Shown here: positions 46,068 through 57,272 of the stretch, piece by piece
Layout of the letters: each line of letters begins with the position of its first letter
Position numbering within the stretch: position 1 is the stretch's first letter
From: Molossus alvarezi
Taxonomy: Eukaryota > Chordata > Mammalia > Chiroptera > Molossidae
Assembly (NCBI GenBank): GCA_037176705.1
Contig: JBAWUJ010000061.1
Coordinates: 124,001 to 188,000 of the forward strand
Reading direction: 5' to 3'
DNA: 64,000 nucleotides
The notes under the pieces: generated by a model
Told to the model about the DNA's origin: nothing
The model's input: only the letters and a program-made list of their open reading frames with translations
The model's database searches: none
Program-made: the position numbers and the translations under genes

Positions 46068-46897
46068 TATATCTGAGAAGCTCTTTATTTGACTTTATTT
46101 GAATGATAGCCTTGCTGGGTAGAGTAGTCTTGGATTCAAATCTTTGTTTCTCATAACTTTGATTACCTCATGCCATTCCCTTCTGGCCCCTAGTATTTCT
46201 TGTGAGAAATCAGGTTAGAGCCTTATGGGGTTTCCTCTGTAGGTAACCTGTTGGCTCTCTCTTGCTGCTTTTAGGATTCTCTCTTTCTTTAATTTTTGGC
46301 ACTTTGATTACTGTGTGTCTTGGTGTGAGCGTGTTTGGGTTCTTCTTACTTGGGTCTCTCTCTGCTTCTTGAACTTGAAAGTCTTCTTCCTTCACAAAAT
46401 AGGGAAGTGTTCTGTCACCATTTCTTCAAATATATTCTCTATCCCTTGCTCATTTTCTTCTTCTTCAGGGACTCCTATCATGCAAATGTTATTACATTTC
46501 CAGTTGTTGCACAGTTGTTTTAAGCTCCTTTTCTGTTTTTTAATTGTTTATTCCTTTTGGTTTACTGATTGGTTGATTTTTTCTACCCTATCTTCTAATT
46601 TTCTGATTCGGTCCTCTGCTTCCTCTACTCTGCTATTTAGACTTTCCAATGTATTTTTTATTTCTGATTAGTCATTCTTCATATCTCCTTGGTGGTTTTG
46701 AATTTCCAACTGGCTGATTTTCAATATTTGTGTGTCTTTACTAATGGCGCTTATGTCCTTACACATGCTGTTGGCTTTCTCAAGATTATGGCTCTGAGTT
46801 CTGTTTCTATTAACTTGCTTAACTGCACCTCTATTAAATCATCTTCAGTAGAGGTCTCTTGTTCTTTCATTTGGCTTTTGTTTCTGTGTTTCACCAT
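45954..46897 (-). pseudogene. L1 copy 6 ORF1 remnant
   Basis: The start codon is at 46895-46897 (reverse of 'caccattttgg') and the terminator at 45954-45956. The C-terminal domain is recognisable (FQVQEAERDPSKKNPN near 46390). It is disrupted by stops and by the (TA)n(CA)n expansion at 46003-46075. Confidence 0.8.
46003..46075. repeat. (TA)n(CA)n microsatellite inside an L1 ORF1
   Basis: About 25 TA units followed by about seven CA units and a short AT run, replacing the ORF1 3' segment that normally reads 'gcttttttttgtctgggaag'. It probably grew from the T-rich stretch there. Confidence 0.92.
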
Positions 46898-47870
46898 TTT
46901 GGCTATTATAGTGGGCTTTGGAGTCTGCCAAATTTTCCTTGTGGGTGTTGGTGTTCTGTTGTTTGTGGCTCCCTCTCCTGGGTTTGGATGAGGCTGGGAA
47001 GACCCACTTTAAACACCAGTGTCAAGTCTTAACATTCCTGGTTAGAGTTGCTAGCCCAGGCAATCGTAGTTATCATCTAGTTTTTTTCTGAAGGTATTTG
47101 TAGTGGTCACCTGAAGAACCTTGGTTTCTGAGTTGAATGAAATACTCCCTCATATGCTCAGTGTAGGAGGATTTCCTGAGGATGGGGCAGATGCTGGCTG
47201 ATAATGGGCCTCAATTAGCACTTCAATGGCTACCTGGTGGGTTTGAATCTTTGAGGGAGGGGCCTTTGCCTCTCTTCAGGGCCCTGGGAAGGAGTCAGAT
47301 GACCAGAGTCCTGAGTGGTTGCACTCAGCAAAAGCTCTGAGCACCCTCCAAATCCTGAGTATCCCCACACAGTTCCAGTCCCATCTGCCCTCCCTCTGCC
47401 AGATCCCAAGGTGAGTGCCTGCTGCCAATTTAGTCTCTGTGTGGGCTTTGCACTGTGGAGCGACCTGAGACTTTAACCTAAGGGCTCAACTCCCAGCTAA
47501 GTGTAGGTGAGGCTGCAACAGCTCCCAGTCAAGGGCGTAGCACCAAGCAGAAGTCACAGGATCCAGCAGAGGCCACTGATCCCAGCTTAGGAAGCTGCAG
47601 GTTCCAGCCTAGGCCACATATCCCAGGCAAGGGCGCAGCTTCCAGCTGAGGCCGCTGGTCCCAGCTAAGCCCACAAGTTTCAACCTAGACCGCTTCATGT
47701 GCCAGCTGAGGCCGCAGAAGGTCCCAGCCAGGGCCGCAGGTCCCAGATGGGGTTTTAGCAGGTCCCAACCAGGGCCACAGGTCCACGCCGAGGCTGCTGC
47801 AGGTCCCAGCCCAGGACAATGGCCTCCCAGGCCCCTCTGGCATCCTCGCAAGCCTACCAGGGTTGAATCA

Positions 47871-50492
47871 GTGTCTTCTAGAAAGTAGGATCCCTTTCCA
47901 TTTTGATGGTTCTTTCTTTTGCTGTGCAGAAGCTTTTCAGTTTGATGCAGTCCCACATGTTAATTTTTTTTTTTTTTTTTTTTTTGGTGTGTATATGTCT
48001 GTTGGCTTAAGTGTTGTATCAGTGAAAATTTTGCTATGTCTGAAAATTTGTTGCCTGCACTTTCTTCTAGCATTTGTATGGATTCACAAGGTACCTTTAA
48101 GTATTTTATCCAATTCAAGTTTATTCTCATGTATGCTGTAAATTGGTGGTCTAGCTTCATTTTATTTTGCAAGTAGCAGTCCAGTTTTTCCAAAACCATT
48201 TATTGAAGAGACTGTCTTGACTCCTCTGTATGTTCTTACCAACGTTGTGAATTGTTAATTGAGCATATTGTCTTGGATCAATTTCTGGTTTTCTATTCTG
48301 TTGCATTTATCTATCTGCCTATTCCTATGCCAGTACCAGGCTTATTTTCATTACAGTGGCTTTGTGGTATAACCTGAAATCTGGTAATGTGATCCCTCCT
48401 ACTTTGTTCTTTTTTTTCAAGATTTGTGTGGCTACTAGGTTTGGTTTTTAGTTTTATATAAACTTTCGGAGTGTTTGTTCTAGTTCTGTGATGTAAGTCG
48501 TTGGTATTTCTGTCAGGATTGCATTGAATGTGTAGATTGCTTTGGGTAATATGGACATTTTAATGATGTTAATTCTTCTATTCCATGAACAAGGTATATG
48601 CTTTCATTTTTTTATATCTTCCTCCACTTCTAATTGCAAAGACCTGTACTTATCTGTGAAGAAATCCTTTACTTCTTTGGTGAAGTGTATTGCTAGGTAT
48701 TTTAATTTCTTGTGCTGTGATGGTAAATGAAATTGATTTTTTAGTTTCTCTTTCTGTGCTTTCAGATTGGGTGTATAAAAATGCCATCAATTTCTTGACA
48801 TTAATTTTGCATCCTGCCATTTTGCCAATTTTATTTATTAAGTCTAGTAGATTTTTGATGGAGTCTTTAGGATGTTTTTTTTTACCATATTATGTCATTT
48901 ACATGGAATGACAGTTTCACTTCTTCCTTTTCAATTTGGATCTCTTTTATTTTCTCTTCATGTCTAATTGCTGTGTGTAAGACTTCCAGTACTATGTTCA
49001 ATAAGAGTGGCAAAAGTGGGCATCCCTGTCTTGTTCTCATGCTTAAGGGGAATGCCTTTTGTCTTTGACCATTGAGTATGTTGTTGGCTGTGTTTGTCAT
49101 ATGCGGCCTTTATTATATTGCGATATGGCCCCCGATTATCACATTGCTGAGTGTTTTTATCCAAAATGGGTGCTGGATTTTGTCGAATGCTTTTTTAGCA
49201 TATATTGATATGATCATGTGGTTTTTATCTTTTATTTGGTTTATGCGATATATCACATTTATTGATTTGCATATATTATACAATCCTTGAGTGCCTGGAA
49301 TGTAACCCACTTGGTCATGATTAATAATGTATTTGATGTATTGCTGGATTTGATTGGCTAATATTTTGTTAAGAATTGTGGCATGTGTGTTAATCAGGAA
49401 TATTGGCCTGTAGGTTTCTTTTGTTTGTAGTGTCTTCATCTGGTTTGGGAATTAGGATTATGTTGGTCTCATAGAGTGTGTTTGGAAGTGTTCCGTCTTC
49501 TTGGATTTTTTTGAAACAGTTTGAGAACAATGGGTGTGAGTCTTTTAATGTTCAGTAAAACACCCCCATGAAACCGTCTGAGACTGGGCTTTTGTTTGCT
49601 GGGAGATTCTTGGTTATATCTTCAATTTTCTTAGTTGTGATTGGTCTGTTCAAGTTTTCTATCTCTTCCTTGTTCAGTTCTGGGAGATTATGTATTTCTA
49701 GAAATTTGTTCATTTGTTCATCTTTTGAATTTTTTTTCAGTCGTACGTTGACTATTTCTTCTGTGATCTTTCCTATTCATTTCCTACTACTTACTCTTTT
49801 TTTCTGTTTGTTTATTTGTTTTGTTTTTGTTCCGGTTTTTTAAGTTCTGATGTAAGATAGTCAATTAGAATATCTAGTTTCCTGAGGTAGACATGAATGG
49901 TATAAACTTTCCTATCAAGACTACTTTCACTGAATCCCATTGATTTTGTGTTGTTGTTTGTTCATTTTCATTGGACTCTATGAAGTTTTTAATTTTTTCT
50001 TGATCTCCTTGTGATCCCACTCATTGTTTAATAACATGCTATTGAGTCTTTATGTATTGAAATGTTTTTGTGTATTTTTTTGTAATTCATTTTCATTTTC
50101 CCATCTCTTCACTTTCTACATCTGTAAGGCTTTTGTTGTGAGTTGGGTCTCTTCTAAACAACATATATATGAGCTATGCATTCTTATGTATTCAGCTACT
50201 CTGTGTCTCTTCATGGGAGTGTTTAATCTATTTGTGTTTAAGGCAGAGTTATGCATTCTTATGTATTCAGCTACTCTGTGTCTTTTCATGGGAGTGTTTA
50301 ATCTATTTGTGTTTAAGGCAATTATTGATATGTACTTATTTATTGCAATTTACATTTATTAAGGTTATATTTCTCTTCCTATATCTTCTGTTTATTATAG
50401 CACCCCTTTTAACATTTCTTAGAGAGCTGGTCGTGGCTAACATATTCAATTATTCTTTTTGTCTGGGAAGCTCTTCCTTTATTTCACCTCCT
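47871..50492 (-). mobile_element. L1 copy 7, antisense, truncated at both ends, RT motif HVND
   Basis: Starts in the middle of the ORF2 C-terminal region (ggatccctttccattttgat), passes a 22-nt poly-T (47966) and the RT ([13 protein letters not shown] at 48894-48905), and ends in the 3' part of ORF1 near 50492, where copy 8 begins. The ORF2 start codon is lost near 50345. It shares DIIW with copies 5 and 6 but lacks a usable catalytic site. Confidence 0.85.
50171..50320 (-). repeat. 75-bp tandem duplication inside L1 copy 7
   Basis: 'gag(c/t)tatgcattcttatgta' to 'gtgtttaaggca' occurs twice in direct succession (50171-50245 and 50246-50320) with two differences. It covers the ORF2 start region of this copy and is absent from all other copies here, so it arose after insertion. 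Confidence 0.93.
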
Positions 50493-50733
50493 ATTTTTTT
50501 TTTTATTGATTAATTTTTGTTACAGATGTTTCTACATTTTTCCCCCATTGATTCACCCCTCCCCCTCCCTCCCTGCCCCTTCTCCAGATTGTTGTCCATG
50601 TCCACTGTTCATGCATACATGCGTATAAGTTCTGTGGTTCATCCCTCCCCCACCTCCCCACTTTTTAGGGGATTGTCAGTCTATAACCCGCTTCCGTGTC
50701 TCTGGGACTACCCCATTCCTCAAACTGTTATGT

Positions 50734-53700
50734 TCATTGTATTCCACAAATAAGTGAGATTATATAAAATTTGTCTTTCTCTGTTTGGCTTGTTTCACTT
50801 AGGATGATACTTTCCAGGTCCCTCCATGTAGTCTCAAAGGATAAGAGATCTTTCTTTCTTACTGCTGCGTAGTACTTCATTGTGTATATGTACCACAGCT
50901 TTTTGATCCATTCGTCTACTGATGGGCACTTGGGCTGTTTCCAGATCTTAGCGATTGTAAATAATGCTGCTACAAACATGGGGGTACATATATTCTTTCT
51001 GATTGGTGTTTTATGCTTCTTAGAGTATATTCCTAGAAGTGGGATCACTGGTTCAAATGGAAGATCAATTTTTAATTTTTGGAGGTGAGACTGTATTGTT
51101 TTTTATAGTGGCTGCACCAGTCTGCATTCCCAACAGCAGTGCACTAGAGTCCTCTTTTCTCCACACCATCGCCAACACTTGTTGTTTGATGATTTGTTGA
51201 TGGTGGCCATTCTGAAAAGTGTGAGGTGATACCTCATTGTTGTTTTGATTTGTATCTCTCTGATGATTAGTGATGATGAGCATTTCTTCATATGTTTCTT
51301 AGTCATTTGTATGTCCTGTTTAGAGAGGTGTCTATTTAGTTTCTCTGCCCATTTTTTAACTGGATTCTCTGTCTTCCTTTAGTGGAGTTGTATGAGCACT
51401 CTATATGTATTGGAAATTAACCCCTTATCTGATATATCATTGGCAATTATACTCTCCCATACAGTGGGTAGCCTTTCCATTTTGATGATTATATCTTTCG
51501 GTGTGCAGTAAGCTTTTGAGTTTGATGTAGTCCCATGTGTTCATTTTCTCCTTTGTTTCTATTGCGTTAGGTGATGTGTCAGTAAAAATTCTGCTGCATA
51601 TGATGTCTGAAATTCTCCTCTAGGATTTTTATGGATTCATGAGTTACATTTAAGTCTTTTATTCATTTTGAGTTTATTCTTGTGTAGGGTGTAAGTTGGT
51701 GGTCTAGTTTCATTTTTTTGTAAGTAGCTGTCCAATTTTCCCAGCACCATTTATTAAAGAGGCTGGCCTTACTCCACTGTATGCTTTTGCCACCTTTGTC
51801 AAATATTAATTGAGCATATTGCCTTGGGTCCATTTCTGGGTTCTCTGTTCTGTTCCACTGGTCTATATGCTGTTTCTTGTGCCAGTACCAGGCTGTTTTG
51901 ATTATGGTGGCTTTGTAGTATAACCTGAAATCTGGTATTGTGATCCCTCCACCTTTGTTCTTCCTTTTCAAGATTGCTGTGGCTATTTGAGGCCTTTTTT
52001 GGTTCCATATGAACTTTTGAAGTAATTGTTCTAATTCTGTGAAGTATGCCATTGGTATTTTGATGGGGATGGCGTTGAATCTATATATTGCTTTGGGTAA
52101 TATGGACATTTTAATGATGTTATTTCTCCCAAACCATGAACAGGGCATGTGCTTCCACTTTTTTATATCTTCCTATATTTCTTTTTTCAATGACCTGTAG
52201 TTTTCTGTGAATAGTTTTTTTTTATTTCTTTGGTTAAGTTTATTCCTAGGTATCTTAATTTTTTTGCCGCAATGGTAAATGAGATTGTTTTCTTAGTTTC
52301 TCTTTCTATGAGTTCATTATTGGTGTATAAGAATGCCATTGATTTCTTGACTTTAATTTTTTCTCCTGCTACTTTGCCAAATTCATTTATTAAGTCTAGT
52401 AAACTTTTGGTGGAGTCTTTGGCGTATTCTATGTACAGTATCATGTCATCTGCAAATAATGACAATTTCACTTCCTCCTTTCCAATTTGGATCCCTTTTA
52501 TTTTTTCTTCCTCTCTGATTGCGGTGGCTAAGTGTTCCAGTACTATGTTAAATAGGAGTGGTGAAAGTGGGCATCCTTGCCTTCTTCCTGTTCTTAAGGG
52601 AAATGCTTTTAGTTTTTGCCCATTGAGTATGATGTTGGCTGTAGGTCTTTCATATATGGCCTTTATTATGTCTAGATATGATCCCTCTATTCCCACGCTG
52701 CTGAGCGTTTTTATCAGAAATGGATCCTGGATTTTGTCAAAGGCTTTTTCAGCATCTATTGATATTATTATGTGGTTTTTATTCTTCATTTTATTTATGT
52801 GGTGTATCACATTGATGGATTTGTGAATATTGTACCAGCCTTGCATCACTGGGATGAATCCCACTTGGTCTTGGTGGGTAATTTTTTTGGTATATTGCTG
52901 GATCCAATTTGCTAGTATTTTGTTCAGGATTTTGGCATCTATGTTCATCAGGGATATCTGCCTATAGTTTTCGTTCTTTGTATTATCCTTTTCTTATTTT
53001 GGAATTAGAATTATGCTGGCTTCATAAAACGAGTATGGAAGTCTTTTTTCTTCTTAAATTTTTTGAAATAGTTTGAGGAGAATGGGTATTAGTTCTTCAT
53101 TGAATGTTCGGTAAAACTCTCCCGTAAAGCCATCCGGGCCTGGGCTTTTGTTTGCTGGGAGAGTCTTGATTACACCTTCAATTTCTTCTGTTGTTATTGG
53201 TTTGTTCAAGTTTTCTATCTCTTCGTGATCCAGTTTTGGGAGACTATGTGTTTCTAGAAATTTGTCCATTTCGCTTAGATTGTTGAACTCCTCTTTCCTT
53301 TCTGTGTATTTGGTTTCTCTCTCTTTGTTTCTTGGTGTGTCTAGCTAAGGGTCCATCAATCTTGTTTATCTTTTCAAAAAATCAGGTCTTTGTTTTATTG
53401 ATCCTTTGAATTGTTTTTTGGTCTTTATGTCATTTATTTCTGCTCTGATATTTGCTATTTCCTTCCTTCTACTTGCTCTGGGGTTTTCTTTTTGTTTGCT
53501 CTCTAGTTCTTTAAGTTGTGAGGTTAGATAATCTATTAGAGATTTTTCTTGTTTTTTGAGGAAGGCCTGAACTGCTATGAACTTCCCTCTCAGAACTGCT
53601 TTTGCTGCATCCCATAGATTTTGTGCTGTTGTGTGTTCATTTTCACTGGTTTCTAGGAAGTTTTTATAAAGTTATTTTTATTTATTTATTTTTATTATCA

Positions 53701-54741
53701 CCTGAGGACATCTTTCGATATTTTGTTCAGATAGAGTGGGAGGGAGAGAGAGCAAGAGAAACATTGATGTGAAAGGAATATATCGAGTGGTTGCCACCCA
53801 CATTACCAAACCAGAGCTGGGGACAAACTGACACTGAGGTACGTGCCCTTAGCTGGAACCGAATCTGGGTTTCTGTGGACTGCAGGTCGACACTTTAACT
53901 ACTGAGCCAAACTGGCTAGGGCTCTAGGAAGTTTTTAATTTCTCCCTTGATCTGCTCGGTAACCCATTCATTGTTGAATAACATGCTATTTAGCTTCCAT
54001 GTGTTCAAAGATCTTTGTATGTTCTTTTGACATTCAATTCTAGTTTCATGCCATTGTGATCTGAGAAGATGCTTGATATGATTTCAGTCTTCTTGAACTT
54101 GTATAGACTTAGTTTGTACCCTAACATGTGGTCTATCTTTGAGAATGTCCCATGCACTTGAGAACAATTTGAAATCTGTAAGATTGGGGTGTAATTCTTT
54201 GTAGATATCTATTAGAACCATTGGGTTTAGTGCTTCATTTAGAGTCTCTGTGTCCTTGCTTATTTTTTGTCTAGGAGATCTATCCAGTGATGTCAGCGGG
54301 GTGTTGAAGTCCCGTGCTATGATTGTATTGTTATTGATTTCTTTTTTGAAGTCCTCCAGAAGATTTTTAAATATATTTTGGTGCTCCTATGTTGGGTTCA
54401 TATATGTTTATCAAGATTATATCTTCCTTTTGGATAGATCCTTTCAATATTATGTAGTGCCCTTCTTTGTCTCTAGTTATGGCCTTCATTTTGAAGTCTG
54501 TTTTTTCAGATATGACTATTGCTACCCCAGCTATCTTTTCCTTTTTGTTTGCTTCGAAGATTGTTTTCCATCCATTCATTTTCAATCTATGTGAGTCTTT
54601 TGTTGTGTGGTGGATCTCTTGTAAACAACATATAGATGAGTCATGCTTTCTTATCCAATCAGCTACTTTGTGTCATTTTATGGGAACATGGAATCCATTT
54701 ACCTTTAAGGTGATTATTGATATGTACTTATTTATTGCCAT
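50734..54741 (-). pseudogene. L1 copy 8 ORF2 remnant with intact RT core
   Basis: The start codon is at 54739-54741. The original TAA has mutated to CAA, and a TGA at 50734-50736 follows directly. The longest open segment, 52187-52948, encodes the RT core: [28 protein letters not shown] and [10 protein letters not shown]. The following segment (51663-52148) encodes the region after the RT. The endonuclease is fragmentary ([11 protein letters not shown] near 54370), and the ORF is interrupted by the SINE and several frameshifts. Confidence 0.87.
53667..53922 (-). mobile_element. Ves-type SINE with 15-bp target-site duplication
   Basis: Flanked by perfect copies of 'tctaggaagttttta' (53652-53666 and 53923-53937). 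It has a T-rich start, 'atcacctgaggacatc', a GA-rich run, 'atatcgagtggttgccaccc' and the end 'actggctaggg'. Moderately diverged. Confidence 0.94.
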
Positions 54742-54786
54742 TTTTGTTTAGTGTGGTTCTGTTTTCCCTCCCATTTCTCCTGCTAA

Positions 54787-55688
54787 TTACCGCAGTCCTT
54801 TTAACATTTCTTGCAGTGCTGGTTTGGAGCTTATGTATTCCCTTAGCCTTTTTTTGTCTGGGAAGCTCTTTATTTGACCTTCTATTTTGAATGATAGCCT
54901 GCTGGGTAGAGTAGTCTTTGATTCAGATCCTTGTTTTTCATGACCTTGATTACTTCATGCCATTCCCTTCTGGCCTGTAGTGTTTCTTGTGAAAAGTCAG
55001 CTGAGATCCTTAAGGGTTTTCCTTTGAATGTAACCTGTTGCTTTTCTCTTACTGCTTTTAGGATTCTCTCTTTGTCTTTAATTTTTGGCAGTTTGATTAC
55101 TATGTGTTTTGGTGTGGGCCTGTTTGGGTTCTTCTTACTTGGGGCCCTCTGTGCTTCTTGAACTTGAATGCCTTTTTCGTTCACCAAATTAAGGAAATTT
55201 TCTGTCACTATTTCTTTGAATATATTCTCTAAACCTTGTTCATTTTCTTCTTCTTCAGGGACTCCTATAATGAGAATATTATTTTGTTTCCAGTTGTCCC
55301 ACAGTTCTCTTAAGTGGTCTTCCTGTTTTTTAATCGTTTTTTTCTGTTGGTTTTCTGATTGCTTGATTTTTTCTACCCTGTCTTCTAATTCACTGATCCG
55401 GTCCTCAGCTTCCCCTACTGTGCTTTTTTAGACATTCCCATGTATTTTTCATTTCTGATATGTCATTTTTTATTTCTTCTTGTTGGTTTTAATTTCCATC
55501 TGGTTGATTTTTAACATTTCTATGTCTTTACTCATGGTACTCATGTCCTTACACATGCTGTTGAACTTCCTCAAGATCATGGCTCTAAATTCTAGTTCTG
55601 TTAACTTGGTTAACTGCGCCTCATGTATCTCATCTTTAGTAGAGGTCTCTTGTTCTTTCATTTGTTTTTATTTTCTGTTTTTCACCAT
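54787..55688 (-). pseudogene. L1 copy 8 ORF1 remnant
   Basis: The start codon is at 55686-55688 and the TAA at 54787-54789. The N-terminal half is seen in 55470-55661 (MKEQETSTKDEIHEAQLTKL) and the C-terminal half in 54882-55208 (IQVQEAQRAPSKKNPN, ADFSQETLQARREWHEV). Frame breaks fall between them. Confidence 0.85.
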
Positions 55689-56520
55689 TTCGGCTATCAC
55701 AGTGGGCTTTGGAGTGTGCCAAATTTTCCCTGTGGGTGTTGTTGTTCTGCTGTTGGTCACTCCCTCTCCTGGGTTTGGATGAGCCAGGGAGGACCCACTT
55801 TAAACACCACTGTCAAGTCTTAGCTTTTCTGGTTAGTGTTGCTAACCAAGGTAATGGTAGTTATCCTCTAGCGTTTTTTGCCTGGAGGCTATTAGTAGTG
55901 GTCACTTGAAGAACCTTGATTTCTCATTTGCCTGAATAACTCCCCCTGGTCCTGAGTGTAAGATGATTTCCTGAAGGTGGGGCAGCTGCTGCTTGTTAAT
56001 GCGCTTCAGTTAGCATTTCAGTGGCCACCAGGTGGTGTTGAATCTCTGGGGGAGGGGCCCCCTCTCCCCTGGGCCCTGGGAAGGAGTAAAATGACCACAG
56101 TCTTGCTTGGCTGCACATAGCAAAAGCTCTGAGCATCCTCCAAAACCCCAGTGACCCCCACAGTTCCAGTACATTCTGTCTTTCCTGTGCCGGAGCCCAA
56201 GGTCAATGGCTGCTGCCAATTTATTTTGTGTCTAGACTCTGCGTCTTCAAGCCACCTGGGACTTTTAACCCAAGGGCGCTGCTTCCGGCCATGGGCGGCC
56301 ACGGCTCTCACCCCAGCTAAGGGCATCACACTCAGCAGAAGCGACAGAACTAAGCCACAGTAGCGAGACACTACCGAGGTAGCAGCAGCTTCCAGCAGAG
56401 TCCCCAGGTCCCAGCGAGTCTGTGCAGCACCAGCTGAGGGCTTAGCAGGCAGCAGAGTTCCCAGGACTCAGCCGGGGTCACAGCCAAGGCGGCAGCAGCT
56501 TCCCGCTGAGTCCCCTTATC

Positions 56521-56930
56521 TCATTGTTTTTATAATTGGCATCTGTCTGATGATTAGTGATGTTGAGCATTTCTTCATATGTCTCTTACTATTTGTATGT
56601 CCTGTTTGGAGAGGTGTCTATTTTATTTCTCTGCCCATTTCTTAATTGGGTTCTTTGTCTTCCTATTGTTGAGTTTTATAAGCACTCTATATATTTTCAA
56701 ATTAATCCTTATCTGATACATCATTGGCGATTATGGTCCTTCAGATAGTAGGATCCCGTTCTGTTTTGATGGTTGTTTCTTTTGCTGTGCAGAAGCTCTT
56801 CAGTTTGATGTAGTCCCTCATGTTCATTTTTTGTTTTTGGTGTGTATATGTCTGTTGTCTTATATGTTGTATCTATAAAAATTCTGCTGTGTATGATATC
56901 TAAAATTTTGTTGTTAAATCCACATATATA
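56521..56930 (-). mobile_element. L1 copy 9, antisense internal fragment
   Basis: An ORF2 C-terminal segment from 'ttgcatctctctgatgatta'-like sequence to 'ttttgttgttaaatccac'. It ends in an ATCT-rich tract. Both L1 ends are missing. Confidence 0.8.
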
Positions 56931-56934
56931 TTTA

Positions 56935-57060
56935 CATAACCTATCTGTAACTAGCTATCATCTATCTAGCATATACACTTCCATTTATCTATTTTGTCTT
57001 CATCTATCTTCAATCTATTATTTATCCATCATCTATGTAGCCACTAATGATCTATCTCAA
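56935..57060. repeat. Degenerate (ATCT)n tract
   Basis: 'atctgtaactagctatcatc', 'tatctagcatatac', 'catctatcttcaatctatta' and similar. It marks the junction between copy 9 and the 3' end of copy 10. The poly(T) expected for the copy 10 tail is not preserved here. Confidence 0.75.
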
Positions 57061-57272
57061 CCAGATGTTTGAGTTTTCCCCCACTGATTCCTCCCTCCCC
57101 TCCCTCCCCAACCTCTCCCCAGCTTTGTTATCCATGTCTGCTTTTCAGGCATACATGGATATAAGTTCTGTGGTTTATATCTCTTCCCCCCACCCCCTCT
57201 CCTGGGAGTAGTCAGTTTGTACCCCATTTCTACGTCTTTGGGACTACCCCATTCCTCAGACTGTTATGTTTA

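Larger units (their letters stand above)
41586..47870 (-). mobile_element. L1 copy 6, antisense, near full length, mosaic
   Basis: 3'UTR 41605-41830, ORF2 41836-45903, ORF1 45954-46897, 5'UTR to about 47870 with GGTCCCAGC-rich GC-rich sequence at its far end. A SINE is at 42447-42711 and a long (TA)n at 46005 between ORF1 codons. The C-terminal and RT parts up to about 43990 resemble copy 5, including YEDD at 43893-43904. From about 44060 to the 5' end it resembles the element-A type. Confidence 0.85.
50493..56520 (-). mobile_element. L1 copy 8, antisense, near full length, RT motif FADD
   Basis: 3'UTR 50510-50730, ORF2 50734-54741, ORF1 54787-55688, and a 5'UTR to about 56520 ending in GC-rich CAG/GTCCC sequence. 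The RT box is intact ([14 protein letters not shown] at 52445-52456). A SINE sits at 53667-53922. The 5' boundary is not the conserved L1 start, so the extreme 5' end is missing. Confidence 0.88.
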
